DNA of 64,000 nt from Fen-1258 sp947085815. Lineage in GTDB: Bacteria; Bacteroidota; Ignavibacteria; Ignavibacteriales; Melioribacteraceae. The notes below the pieces were generated by a model. It searched no databases and had not been told where the DNA came from. It saw only the letters and a list, made by a program, of their open reading frames with translations. Both the position numbers and the translations under genes were made by a program. The stretch covers positions 1 to 64,000 of the forward strand of contig CAMTXU010000021.1 in the NCBI GenBank assembly GCA_947085815.1, in the 5' to 3' direction. This document shows positions 43,312-51,545 of the stretch, one piece after another. Within the stretch, counting starts at the first letter, position 1; the number at the start of each line of letters is the position of its first letter.

Positions 43312-44322
43312 ATGATAAGGAAAAAAATTCTTTTCATCTGCGGTTCACTAAATCAAACTTCTATGATGCACCAAATTTCGCAGCATCTTGGTAAATACGA
43401 TTGCTATTTCACTCCATATTACGGTGACGGCTGGATTAAATACGGGGTTAATAAGGGCTATGGTAAGTTTTCTATTTTAAACGGACCATTCCGCTGGCGG
43501 ACAGAAGAATACTTGAGGGACAATAACCTTAAGATGGATTACCGGGGTGAAAGCCACAATTATGATTTAGTTTATACTTGTGCAGACCTCATTATGCCAA
43601 GGAACATTCGTAAAAAAAAGATTATACTTGTTCAGGAAGGAATGACGGATCCGGAAACTCTAATGTTTTATCTGGTGAAGTATCTTAAACTTTACCGCTG
43701 GCTCGCAAGCACTTCAACTATGGGTATGTCCAATAAATACACTCTCTTTTGTGTCGCTTCGAAGGGATATAAAGATTTTTTCATTCGCAAAGGTGTAAAA
43801 GCTGAGAAGATTATTGTCACAGGAATTCCAAACTTTGATAACTTGCAACAGTTTTCAAGCAGCGATTTCCCCCACAAAAATTTTGTTCTCGTTGCCACTT
43901 CCGATGCGAGAGAGACTTACAAAATCGAGAACAGAAAAAAATTAATTCAAGATTGTGTTAGAATTGCAAATGGAAAGCAGCTTATCTTTAAGCTACATCC
44001 TAATGAAAATGTTGAACGCGCAACAAATGAGATTAATCAATTCGCTCCCGGCGCGTTGGTATATTCGAGCGGAAATATAAATTATATGATTGCTAACTGC
44101 GATGCTTTAATCACTCAGTTTTCTTCTACGGTTTATGTTGGAATCGCTTTAGACAAAGAAGTGCACTCGGCTTTTAACATTGAAGATCTTAAGAGGCTGA
44201 TGCCCGTTCAGAACAACGGAACATCTGCAGAACGAATTGCGAAAATAGGTAATCACTTAATTGAAGATCCCAAAATATCTTTAGAAGAAATTCACCGGAA
44301 GTTTGATTTTGTAACAGTCTGA
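43312..44322 (+). CDS. Putative GT-B glycosyltransferase, possibly ulosonic-acid transferase
   Basis: The 336-residue protein (ATG at 43312; a TTG at 43300 is also in frame) has no signal peptide. The N-terminal half shows a Rossmann-like start, KKILFICGSLNQTSMMHQI. I see three motifs in the order known for bacterial sialyl- and Kdo-transferases: a QEG element near residue 107 (VQEGMTDPE), HP near 229 (FKLHPNENV), and a serine-rich SST element near 270 (TQFSSTVYVG). CDP-glycerol glycerophosphotransferases share a similar C-terminal layout, so that is the main alternative. As the first gene of a cluster with a NeuB-like synthase it may attach the resulting sugar acid. Function is inference. 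Confidence 0.5.
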   Translation: MIRKKILFICGSLNQTSMMHQISQHLGKYDCYFTPYYGDGWIKYGVNKGYGKFSILNGPFRWRTEEYLRDNNLKMDYRGESHNYDLVYTCADLIMPRNIRKKKIILVQEGMTDPETLMFYLVKYLKLYRWLASTSTMGMSNKYTLFCVASKGYKDFFIRKGVKAEKIIVTGIPNFDNLQQFSSSDFPHKNFVLVATSDARETYKIENRKKLIQDCVRIANGKQLIFKLHPNENVERATNEINQFAPGALVYSSGNINYMIANCDALITQFSSTVYVGIALDKEVHSAFNIEDLKRLMPVQNNGTSAERIAKIGNHLIEDPKISLEEIHRKFDFVTV

Positions 44323-44342
44323 CAATTTTAAAAAATATACAA

Positions 44343-45143
44343 ATGAGAATTGTAACAGTCATACAAGCTCGAATGTCATCAACAAGGTTACCGGGAAAGG
44401 TAATGCTGCCTATCCTTGGGAAGCCGTTGTTAATTAGGATGATTGAACGAGTGCAAGCCGCAAAACTGATTGGACAATTGGTTGTTGCCACTTCTATTAA
44501 TACCGAGGACGATGAAATAGAAAATTTATGCAATGAAAATAAGATCATCTGCTATCGAGGTCATTTAACAGATCTGCTAGACCGTCATTATCAAGTCGGT
44601 AAATTGTACAATGCCAATGCGATTGTAAAAATTCCATCCGACTGCCCTCTTATCGATCCGGGTGTAATTGACAAAGTTCTCGATCATTACATCAATTCTG
44701 AAGAATTGGATTATGTAAGCAATTTACATCCCGCAACTTACCCCGATGGTAATGACGTAGAGATATTTTCTTTCGAGGCAATTGAATGCGCATGGAAAGA
44801 TGCAAACAAAGATTTTGAACGTGAACATACTACTCCATTCATCTGGGAAAATCAAGATTATTTTTCTATTGGAAACGTTACGTGGGAAACAGGATACGAT
44901 CATTCGACAAGCCATCGGTGGACAATTGACTTTCCAGAAGATTATGAGTTCATCAGAAAAGTTTATGAGGAATTGTACCCTATTAATCCAACTTTTAGTC
45001 TTACTGATATATTAAATTTGTTAAATCAAAAACCGGAGATTGGCGAAATTAACAGCCAATATCTCGGCAAATACTGGTACGAAGAACATCTGGATGAATT
45101 AAATAATATCAACGAATACAAAAACAAAATCTCGAAAAAATGA
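44343..45143 (+). CDS. SpsF-like cytidylyltransferase
   Basis: The N-terminus IVTVIQARMSSTRLPGKVMLPILGKPLL is the nucleotidyltransferase signature of the SpsF group, with the nucleotide-binding RMSSTRLPGK. Further motifs are ATSINTEDDEI, IVKIPSDCPLIDPGVID with the metal-binding aspartates, and RWTIDFPEDYEFI. At 266 residues it is a complete single-domain enzyme. SpsF-type enzymes are thought to activate sugars as CMP derivatives in spore-coat and surface polysaccharide synthesis. With the NeuB-like gene downstream, a CMP-ulosonate product is plausible. Its stop overlaps the next gene (ATGA). Confidence 0.8.
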   Translation: MRIVTVIQARMSSTRLPGKVMLPILGKPLLIRMIERVQAAKLIGQLVVATSINTEDDEIENLCNENKIICYRGHLTDLLDRHYQVGKLYNANAIVKIPSDCPLIDPGVIDKVLDHYINSEELDYVSNLHPATYPDGNDVEIFSFEAIECAWKDANKDFEREHTTPFIWENQDYFSIGNVTWETGYDHSTSHRWTIDFPEDYEFIRKVYEELYPINPTFSLTDILNLLNQKPEIGEINSQYLGKYWYEEHLDELNNINEYKNKISKK

Positions 45144-45997
45144 AAAAACAAGAATTAACTGAATTGAAACAAACGGCATTGCGCGTACGTGAACATATAG
45201 TACGAATGAGCGGCAACGGTGGATGTTTTATCGGCGCATCACTTTCATGTGCCGATTTGATTGTATATCTCTACAAGAAATTCTTAAATGTCGGTCCGGC
45301 TAACTTTACTGATCCAGCACGTGATTATTTTTTCTTATCGAAAGGACACGATGTTCCGGCACTTTACGGAACTTATGTTGAGTTGGGCTGGCTTGAGGAG
45401 GAAAGATTAAAAAACCATTTAAAGACCAGCGATTATATCTATTGGCATCCCAACAGAAATATTCCGGGAATTGAATTTCATTCCGGTTCACTCGGGCATA
45501 ATCTTTCTGTCGCTATGGGTGTCGCAATGGATTGCAAACTTCGCAAACAAAAGAATAAAATTGTAGTTGTTGTTGGTGATGGAGAGTTGAATGAAGGATC
45601 GATGTGGGAAGCCATTCTCGTAGCATCGGCTTACAAACTTGATAATCTTTTAATAGTTGTAGATCGAAATCAATTCCAGGCAAACATGCCAACGGAAGAT
45701 TTAATTCCCTTAAAACCACTGCCTAAAAAATTTGATGCGTTTGGATGCAAAGTAAAAAAAGTGAACGGACACGATTTTGAAAAGATGAATGAAACATTCA
45801 AGAAATTTCCGTTTGAAAAAGGAAAAGTGTCTGTTGTAATAGCTGAAACCGTACGAGGTAAAGGGTTGCCAAGTATTGAGAAAAGAGCTGACCGTTGGTT
45901 CGTGAATTTCAAGCAAGAAGAAGTTGAACAACTTCTGAAAGAACTGCATGGTGCAAAGAAAACCAAATTAACTTCAGAAACAATTGTGGCGAGATAA
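45140..45997 (+). CDS. Transketolase, N-terminal (TPP-binding) subunit
   Basis: A half-length transketolase carrying the diphosphate-binding domain. The TPP motif GDGELNEGSMWEA near residue 147, GGCFIGASLSCADLIVYLY at the start, LSKGHDVPALY and FHSGSLGHNLSVAMGVA are all present. Split transketolases of this type often occur in sugar or natural-product clusters rather than in central metabolism. It is directly followed by the C-terminal subunit two bases later, so the two surely form one enzyme, moving a two-carbon ketol unit. The substrate in this cluster is unknown. Confidence 0.88.
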   Translation: MKKQELTELKQTALRVREHIVRMSGNGGCFIGASLSCADLIVYLYKKFLNVGPANFTDPARDYFFLSKGHDVPALYGTYVELGWLEEERLKNHLKTSDYIYWHPNRNIPGIEFHSGSLGHNLSVAMGVAMDCKLRKQKNKIVVVVGDGELNEGSMWEAILVASAYKLDNLLIVVDRNQFQANMPTEDLIPLKPLPKKFDAFGCKVKKVNGHDFEKMNETFKKFPFEKGKVSVVIAETVRGKGLPSIEKRADRWFVNFKQEEVEQLLKELHGAKKTKLTSETIVAR

Positions 45998-45999
45998 GA

Positions 46000-46914
46000 A
46001 TGACATATGCAGATATCGTACTTGATCTTATCAATAAAGATGATCGCTTTATGATAATGACATCCGAGAACAGAGCGGCGTTTAGAAATCTTCCACCCCT
46101 TATTAAAAATAATTTTATTGATACCGGAATTACTGAACAAACTATGATTGGAATGGCGGCAGGCCTCGCTCTGCGCGGAAGAATCCCGATTGTTCATGCT
46201 CTCGCTACATTTTTAACTATGCGCGCTTTTGAATTCATCCGGACTGATGTTGGAATTGCAAATCTACCAGTAAAGATTGTAGGCGCAGTACCAGGTTTTT
46301 TATCAGACGGTAATGGACCTACTCATCAAGCTATCGAGGACGTTTCGATAATGCGCGGAATTCCGAACGTGAATGTATTTTGTCCCGCTGATGAAGATGA
46401 TATGCTAAAAGGATTGGCAGCGGTTTTCGAAAGTTCTTCCCCATTTTATATCCGCTACAACAATACGAAACCGGTCATCGATCATTTGGAGTTTGAAATT
46501 GGAAAAGCGGAAGTTTTTGGCGATGGAAAAGATGTTGCAATTCTTGCTTATGGATTTCTTTTCGGAGAAGCATTCAAAGCAAAAGAAATTCTGGAATCAA
46601 AAGGTGTTTCAGTACGGTTGATAAACATCAGAACCCCAAAACCAATTGATGAAGAAGTAATTCTAAAAGCGGTGGATGAATGCAAATTGATCGTAACTCT
46701 CGAAGATCATTTTATCACGGGCGGACTTTATACAATTCTTGCAGAGGTTCTTTTACGGAACAGAAAAACCGCTGATGTTTTGCCTTTTGCTTTTATGAAT
46801 AAATGGTTCAAACCAGGATTGCTGGATGATGTGCTTGTGTATGAAGGATTTACAGCTAAACAAATTGCCGCAAAGATAATGGCTAACTTCAAATGGAGCA
46901 ATCATGCCAAATAA
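46000..46914 (+). CDS. Transketolase, C-terminal (pyrimidine-binding) subunit
   Basis: The partner of the preceding half. It holds the pyrimidine domain with FIDTGITEQTMIGMAAGLALRG, where the glutamate activates TPP, HALATFLTMRAFEFIR, and the transketolase C-terminal domain with VRLINIRTPKPIDEEVI and EDHFITGGLYTILAEVLL. The 304 residues are typical. Its end overlaps the aminotransferase start by 11 bases, so the cluster is translationally linked. Confidence 0.88.
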   Translation: MTYADIVLDLINKDDRFMIMTSENRAAFRNLPPLIKNNFIDTGITEQTMIGMAAGLALRGRIPIVHALATFLTMRAFEFIRTDVGIANLPVKIVGAVPGFLSDGNGPTHQAIEDVSIMRGIPNVNVFCPADEDDMLKGLAAVFESSSPFYIRYNNTKPVIDHLEFEIGKAEVFGDGKDVAILAYGFLFGEAFKAKEILESKGVSVRLINIRTPKPIDEEVILKAVDECKLIVTLEDHFITGGLYTILAEVLLRNRKTADVLPFAFMNKWFKPGLLDDVLVYEGFTAKQIAAKIMANFKWSNHAK

Positions 46915-48238
46915 GATAAATTTAAAAAATGATTTTCCTGTGATAAAAAAATCAGATGAGTTCTACAATCGTGCTCTCGGATTAATTCCTTCCGTAACAC
47001 AAACACTTGCAAAAGGTCCCGGACAATGGATCAACGGAGTTGCACCAAAATATTTAGTAAAAGGAAAAGGATCCCACGTTTGGGATGTTGACGGAAACGA
47101 ATTCATTGATTATATGATGGGAGTTGGTCCGATTTCTCTTGGTTACGCATATCCCAAAGTTGATGAAGCAATAAAAAAACAATTAGAAGACGGCATAACT
47201 TTTTCTATGATGCACCCGCTGGAGGTTGAAGTTGCGGAGATGATCCGCACAATTATTCCAAATGCAGAAGCTGTCCGGTACAGTAAAACCGGAGCTGACG
47301 TAACAAGCGCGGCAGTTAGACTTGCGCGTGCATACACCGGTAAAAATAAAATTCTCTGCTGCGGTTATCATGGATGGCATGATTGGTATATTGCGGTTAC
47401 CGCTCGTAATCACGGAATCCCGGAAGCAGTGCAGGCAATATCTTACACATTTAATTACAATGATCTTGATTCCGTTAAGAGTTCTATTGAGGATGATGTC
47501 GCGGCAATTATTCTTGAGCCGGTAGTTTTCAACGAACCTAAAGATAACTTCCTCCATAAACTTTCTGAGTTTTGCGAACAGAAAGGAATTGTACTTATAT
47601 TTGATGAGATGTGGACCGGCTTTCGAATGGCGCTCGGCGGTGCTCAGGAGTATTTTGGAATTACTCCCGATCTGGCAACTTATTCAAAAGCGGTTGCCAA
47701 CGGAATGCCCATCTCTATTCTAACCGGTAAAAGAAAAATTATGGATCTTGCCGATGAAGATATATTTTTCTATACAACATTCGGCGGTGAAGCTCTTTCA
47801 CTTGCCGCCGCAAAGGCAACCATTAAAGAATTGCGTGATGAAGATGTTCCGAAATACCTCAATCAACAAGGCGCTAAGTTGAAAGATGGATACAATTCGA
47901 TTGCTGGTAAACTCGGTTTAGATTTTACTAAAGCGGTCGGATACAATTGGCGGTCAATGGCAACGTTTGATGAGAAAGCCGGCGATCCGCTAATTCAAAA
48001 ATCTTTAATGCAGCAGGAGATGATTAAGCGCGGAGTTCTTTGGCAAGGTTTTCATAACATGTCATTTTCCCACAGCGATATCGATGTTGAATATACATTG
48101 CAAGCATTGGAAGAATCTCTTTCGATTTTGAAAAAAGCAGTTCAAGAAAATAAGTTAAATGAGATGCTTCGCGGTGAACCGGTGCAGCCGGTTTTTAGAA
48201 AAGTTGATAACTTCAACATGAAACCCGTAAAGAAATAA
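46904..48238 (+). CDS. Class III PLP aminotransferase, glutamate-1-semialdehyde aminomutase-like
   Basis: A 444-residue aminotransferase of the GSA-aminomutase branch. Signatures: GKGSHVWDVDGNEFIDYMMG, RYSKTGADVTSAAVRLARAYTG, CCGYHGWHDWY, LIFDEMWTGFRMALGGAQE and the PLP-lysine context ATYSKAVANGMP, with the lysine near residue 260. True HemL enzymes have a tight family pattern and a tetrapyrrole context; here the flanks are sugar genes, so it more likely transfers an amino group to a sugar intermediate or acts as an aminomutase on it. The substrate is unknown. Confidence 0.82.
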   Translation: MPNKINLKNDFPVIKKSDEFYNRALGLIPSVTQTLAKGPGQWINGVAPKYLVKGKGSHVWDVDGNEFIDYMMGVGPISLGYAYPKVDEAIKKQLEDGITFSMMHPLEVEVAEMIRTIIPNAEAVRYSKTGADVTSAAVRLARAYTGKNKILCCGYHGWHDWYIAVTARNHGIPEAVQAISYTFNYNDLDSVKSSIEDDVAAIILEPVVFNEPKDNFLHKLSEFCEQKGIVLIFDEMWTGFRMALGGAQEYFGITPDLATYSKAVANGMPISILTGKRKIMDLADEDIFFYTTFGGEALSLAAAKATIKELRDEDVPKYLNQQGAKLKDGYNSIAGKLGLDFTKAVGYNWRSMATFDEKAGDPLIQKSLMQQEMIKRGVLWQGFHNMSFSHSDIDVEYTLQALEESLSILKKAVQENKLNEMLRGEPVQPVFRKVDNFNMKPVKK

Positions 48239-48239
48239 T

Positions 48240-48268
48240 GACGAGTGTAGAACGAAGAACGATGAGTT
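48240..48268 (+). repeat. Short purine-rich degenerate repeat
   Basis: Between the aminotransferase and SDR genes a short purine-rich stretch reads roughly as repeats of GAACGAAGAACGATGAG. It is similar in style to the GA-rich stretches at 13316, 4905 and 49086, and is otherwise featureless. Confidence 0.4.
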
Positions 48269-48287
48269 ATTTAAAAGGATTGTGTCA

Positions 48288-49091
48288 ATGGAAATGTTTT
48301 CGCTAAAAGATAAGACTGCAATTGTAACCGGTGCGCTTGGGTTAATAGGCAAAGAGCATTGCAGAGCATTAAGTGAAGCCGGTGCGAATGTTATAGTTGC
48401 CGATCTTGATGAATTAAATTGCGTCGAATTCGCCGGATTGCTTTCTTCCGAATCTATCGGGATTGGCTTGGATGTTACAGACTCTGAATCAATTAAGAGT
48501 TTACGGAGTATTGTTCTTGAAAAATTTTTACATATCGATATTCTCGTTAACAACGCGGCAATAAATGATATGTTTGAAAATCCTAAAGCCGCAGCCGAGC
48601 AATCCAAATTTGAAAATTATCCGCTTGAGTTGTGGCAAAAATCTGTTGATGTGAATTTAACCGGTGTGTTTTTATGCTCACAGATATTAGGGTCAGAAAT
48701 GGCAAAACAAAAATCCGGCAGCATTATAAACATCGCATCTACTTATGGGATTACAGCCCCGGATCAATCTCTTTACATCAAAGCGGACGGAACGCAGTCA
48801 TTTTATAAACCTCCGGCATACTCAGCGACGAAAGGAGCGGTTATTGCCTTCACGAAATATCTGGCTGCATATTGGGGAAAAGATGGTGTTCGTGTTAATA
48901 CTCTTACTCCGGGTGGAGTAGAAAATTCTCAGGATAATTTTTTCATTGATAAATACTCAGCCAATACGCCGCTTGGAAGGATGGCTCGTCCTACAGATTA
49001 TAAAGGTGCTCTGATCTTCCTGGCAAGCGATGCATCCAACTATATGACCGGGGCTAATCTAATTGTTGATGGAGGATGGACGTGCTGGTAA
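48288..49091 (+). CDS. Short-chain dehydrogenase/reductase
   Basis: A classical SDR of 267 residues. The cofactor motif is AIVTGALGLIGKEHC (a TGxxxGxG variant), followed by NNAA in LVNNAAIND, the catalytic serine region SGSIINIASTYGI, and the active-site YSATKGA. It ends ANLIVDGGWTCW, typical of SDRs. The ATG at 48288 has AAAGGA eight bases upstream; the GTG at 48282 lies too close to it. Context suggests oxidation or reduction of a sugar or sugar acid in the cluster pathway; the substrate is not known. Confidence 0.87.
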   Translation: MEMFSLKDKTAIVTGALGLIGKEHCRALSEAGANVIVADLDELNCVEFAGLLSSESIGIGLDVTDSESIKSLRSIVLEKFLHIDILVNNAAINDMFENPKAAAEQSKFENYPLELWQKSVDVNLTGVFLCSQILGSEMAKQKSGSIINIASTYGITAPDQSLYIKADGTQSFYKPPAYSATKGAVIAFTKYLAAYWGKDGVRVNTLTPGGVENSQDNFFIDKYSANTPLGRMARPTDYKGALIFLASDASNYMTGANLIVDGGWTCW

Positions 49092-49150
49092 AAAAAGAAA
49101 TGAAGGGAAAAAAAGTTTACACGCCGAAGCGGGAAGAAAAAAAGGAGTGA
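49086..49150 (+). repeat. Purine-rich stretch between SDR and KdsC-like genes
   Basis: A region of almost pure G and A that shares the 14-mer aaaagaaatgaagg with the aconitase tail segment. It keeps an open frame (AGKKRNEGKK...) in front of the KdsC-like gene, which produces a spurious 48-codon N-terminal extension of that reading frame. Confidence 0.5.
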
Positions 49151-49206
49151 AGAATAGATTGAATGAAAAATTATTGATTACTAAAAAACTTGAGAGCTTT
49201 ATTCCT

Positions 49207-49752
49207 ATGAAAAAAAAATTGACTAAAAACCAACTTCTGAAACGTGCTGCAAAAATTAAATTAATGCTAACCGATGTTGATGGAGTTCTAACTGATACCG
49301 GCGTTTATTATTCTGCAACTGGAGAAGAGATGAAACGCTTTTCAATCCGGGACGGAATGGGAATTGAACGTTTAAGAGAATTGGTTGGTGTGGAGACGGG
49401 AATTATTACACGGGAAAATTCGGAGATTGTAAAAAGTCGCGCGCGTAAGTTAAATATTCAAGAACTCCATCTCGGCGTTTATGAAAAAGATAAAACGCTG
49501 GATGAAATCTTGTCCAGAAGAAATCTTGCTCTCGAAGAAGTTGCTTTTATAGGTGATGATACCAACGACATCGAAATAATGTTAATGGTTGGGCTAAGTG
49601 CATGTCCAGTTGACGCGACTCTCTTCGCGAAAAATGTTTCCGATGTAATAGTTAAAAGTAAGGGCGGAAATGGAGCTGTCAGAGATTTTGCCGAGCTAAT
49701 TATATCTGCTAAACAAAAAGAAAGGAATAAAAAGAAAGGAAGACATGAGTGA
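49207..49752 (+). CDS. KdsC-like HAD phosphatase
   Basis: A HAD-superfamily phosphatase of the KdsC type, which removes phosphate from Kdo-8-P or from nonulosonate-9-phosphates. The nucleophile motif is LMLTDVDGVLTDTGVYY, followed by RDGMGIERLRE, GIITRENSEIVKSRA and the metal motif FIGDDTNDIEIM. The ATG at 49207 gives 181 residues, matching KdsC; upstream frame is purine-rich filler. In Bacteroides a KdsC homologue dephosphorylates KDN-9-phosphate in a cluster with a NeuB-like synthase and CMP transferase, the same trio as here. It overlaps the NeuB-like gene by eight bases. Confidence 0.85.
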   Translation: MKKKLTKNQLLKRAAKIKLMLTDVDGVLTDTGVYYSATGEEMKRFSIRDGMGIERLRELVGVETGIITRENSEIVKSRARKLNIQELHLGVYEKDKTLDEILSRRNLALEEVAFIGDDTNDIEIMLMVGLSACPVDATLFAKNVSDVIVKSKGGNGAVRDFAELIISAKQKERNKKKGRHE

Positions 49753-50635
49753 CAAAATTCAAATAGGGAAAAGATTTATAGGAGAGAACGAACCCGTTTA
49801 CATAATTGCAGAGATCGGAATCAATCACAACGGCTCTTTGGAACTGGCAAAAAAACTGATTGACGGGGCTGTATATGCCGGATGTGATGCTGTTAAATTT
49901 CAAAAACGGACACCTGAACTTTGTGTTCCTAAAGATCAATGGAATATTGAGCGCGATTCACCATGGGGAAGAATAACTTATATCGAATACCGTCACAAAG
50001 TTGAATTCGGATTTGAAGAATTTCTTGAGATAGACGGATACTGCAGAGAAAAAGGAATTGATTGGTTCGCTTCGCCGTGGGATGAAAACTCAGTAGATTT
50101 TTTAGAAAAGTTCAAGCCGTTGATTTACAAGGTTCCGTCCGCCACTTTAACTGATCATTCCCTTCTTCGAAAAATAAAAGCAACCGGAAGACCGGTTATC
50201 ATATCAACCGGTATGTCAACGATGCAGGAAATAGAAGAAGCTGTTTTGATTCTTGGAACAGAAAATCTTTTGATCGCACAAGCAACATCTACTTATCCGT
50301 GTCCTGTTGAAGAATTAAATTTACAGGTAATCCAGACTTACAAAGAAATTTTTCCCGAAGTTCCAATTGGTTACTCCGGACATGAGACGGGTTTGGCACC
50401 AACGCTCGCAGCCGTTGCTATTGGGGCTAGATTTGTTGAACGGCATATTACATTAGACCGTGCAATGTGGGGAACCGATCAAGCGGCATCGGTGGAAATA
50501 TCGGGTATGCAGAAGCTTGTTCATGATATTCGCGATATCGAAAAAGCACTTGGTGACGGAATAAAAAAAGTTTATGAAAGTGAACATGAAAACATTGAGA
50601 AACTGAGAAGAGTAAAATCGAAAATTACTATATAA
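49745..50635 (+). CDS. NeuB-like N-acylneuraminate/ulosonate synthase, lacking SAF domain
   Basis: NeuB enzymes condense PEP with an amino- or deoxy-sugar (phosphate) to make a nine-carbon sugar acid. Family motifs present: YIIAEIGINHNGSLELAKKL, DAVKFQKRTPE, FASPWDENSVDFLEKF, KVPSATLTDHSLLRKI, PVIISTGMST and GYSGHETGLAPTLAAVAIGA with VERHITLDRAMWGTDQAAS. The protein stops at 296 residues, so the C-terminal antifreeze-like SAF domain of sialic acid synthases is missing; SAF-less members are usual among some surface-sugar clusters. AAGGAAG precedes the ATG. The acceptor sugar is unknown. Confidence 0.88.
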   Translation: MSDKIQIGKRFIGENEPVYIIAEIGINHNGSLELAKKLIDGAVYAGCDAVKFQKRTPELCVPKDQWNIERDSPWGRITYIEYRHKVEFGFEEFLEIDGYCREKGIDWFASPWDENSVDFLEKFKPLIYKVPSATLTDHSLLRKIKATGRPVIISTGMSTMQEIEEAVLILGTENLLIAQATSTYPCPVEELNLQVIQTYKEIFPEVPIGYSGHETGLAPTLAAVAIGARFVERHITLDRAMWGTDQAASVEISGMQKLVHDIRDIEKALGDGIKKVYESEHENIEKLRRVKSKITI

Positions 50636-50638
50636 ACT

Positions 50639-51427
50639 ATGTTACACGATTTTCTCGCGGGACTTTCACAATATGAGATATTATCTTATTCTCTTATAGT
50701 TGGTTCAGCAATTTGTTTTGTTATACTCGAAAGAATTTTTCCATATAATAAAGATCAAGAAATTTTACGAGAAGGATTCTTTACAGACCTTGCGCTTTAT
50801 ACAATCGCGCAAAGTTACATACTCGGCATTTTCATATTCACAATCATCATTAAAGTATTTGACGACATAACAGGGCTGTCCCGTCTTCAATTATTTACCG
50901 ATATCCCGGTTTGGATCCAGCTGATCATCTTTACTGTTACACACGACATTTATATTTATTGGATGCATCGATGGCAGCATGGCAACAAATTCCTCTGGAG
51001 AATTCACGAAGCGCATCATTCAACTAAAAAAGTTGATTGGCTTTCCGGTTCACGCTCACACGCATTTGAAATTTTGGTGAATCAAACGGTAGAGTTTCTT
51101 CCCATTGTTTTACTTGGATCTCCCCCAGAAGTAATTGCTTACAAAGGTGTAATTAGTGCAATTTGGGGAATGTATATTCACTCAAATTTAAGTGCGAAAA
51201 GCGGCTGGCTGCAAAAAATAATTAATGGGCCGGAAATGCACCGCATTCATCATACAACCGGTAAAGGACGAAATAGAAATTTTGCGACAAAATTTGCAGT
51301 CTGGGATTGGCTATTTGGAACGGCATATATAACCGATGAACGCGCAATAGAATATGGATTAAAAACTTTTTTCCCGAATAACTTTTTCAGACAGTTTATT
51401 TTTGCTTTTCGCGGCTTTAAGAAGTGA
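50639..51427 (+). CDS. Fatty acid hydroxylase/sterol desaturase family membrane protein
   Basis: A 262-residue integral membrane di-iron protein. The histidine motifs are HDIYIYWMHRWQH, the HEAHHST box, and MHRIHHTT near the C-terminus, with several transmembrane helices before and between. Such enzymes hydroxylate or desaturate lipids. It starts three bases after the NeuB-like gene, so it belongs to the cluster and may modify the lipid carrier or an acyl group on the product. Its stop codon lies inside the left arm of the 51424 inverted-repeat element. Confidence 0.85.
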   Translation: MLHDFLAGLSQYEILSYSLIVGSAICFVILERIFPYNKDQEILREGFFTDLALYTIAQSYILGIFIFTIIIKVFDDITGLSRLQLFTDIPVWIQLIIFTVTHDIYIYWMHRWQHGNKFLWRIHEAHHSTKKVDWLSGSRSHAFEILVNQTVEFLPIVLLGSPPEVIAYKGVISAIWGMYIHSNLSAKSGWLQKIINGPEMHRIHHTTGKGRNRNFATKFAVWDWLFGTAYITDERAIEYGLKTFFPNNFFRQFIFAFRGFKK

Positions 51428-51535
51428 GAGTGTCTCAAAAGTAATTATTCAATTAAATAATCTGCGAAAATCAATTTCATCTGCGTCATCCGCGGGCTAT
51501 TCTATTATAAATCATTACATTTGAGACACCCTCAC
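51424..51535. repeat. 112-bp element with 22-bp inverted ends, probable bidirectional terminator
   Basis: The left end GTGAGAGTGTCTCAAAAGTA (from 51424) and the inverted right end (to 51535) match at 20 of 22 positions. The centre contains AATCTGCG...CATCTGCGTCATCCGCGG, a kind of sequence also echoed in repeat copies A and B (TCTGCG modules). It begins inside the last codons of the hydroxylase gene and ends 11 bases before the stop of the convergent DUF4139 gene. It could fold into one long hairpin and stop both transcripts. Confidence 0.75.
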
Positions 51536-51545
51536 AGAATTAATT

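Noticed and set aside
46904..48238. HemL for tetrapyrrole synthesis
   Set aside because: The enzyme class is shared, but it is embedded and translationally overlapped in a surface-sugar cluster with no other heme gene.
49063..49206. Longer KdsC-like protein with a basic N-terminal tail
   Set aside because: The segment is purine-rich filler overlapping the SDR end; KdsC family proteins begin just at the ATG at 49207.
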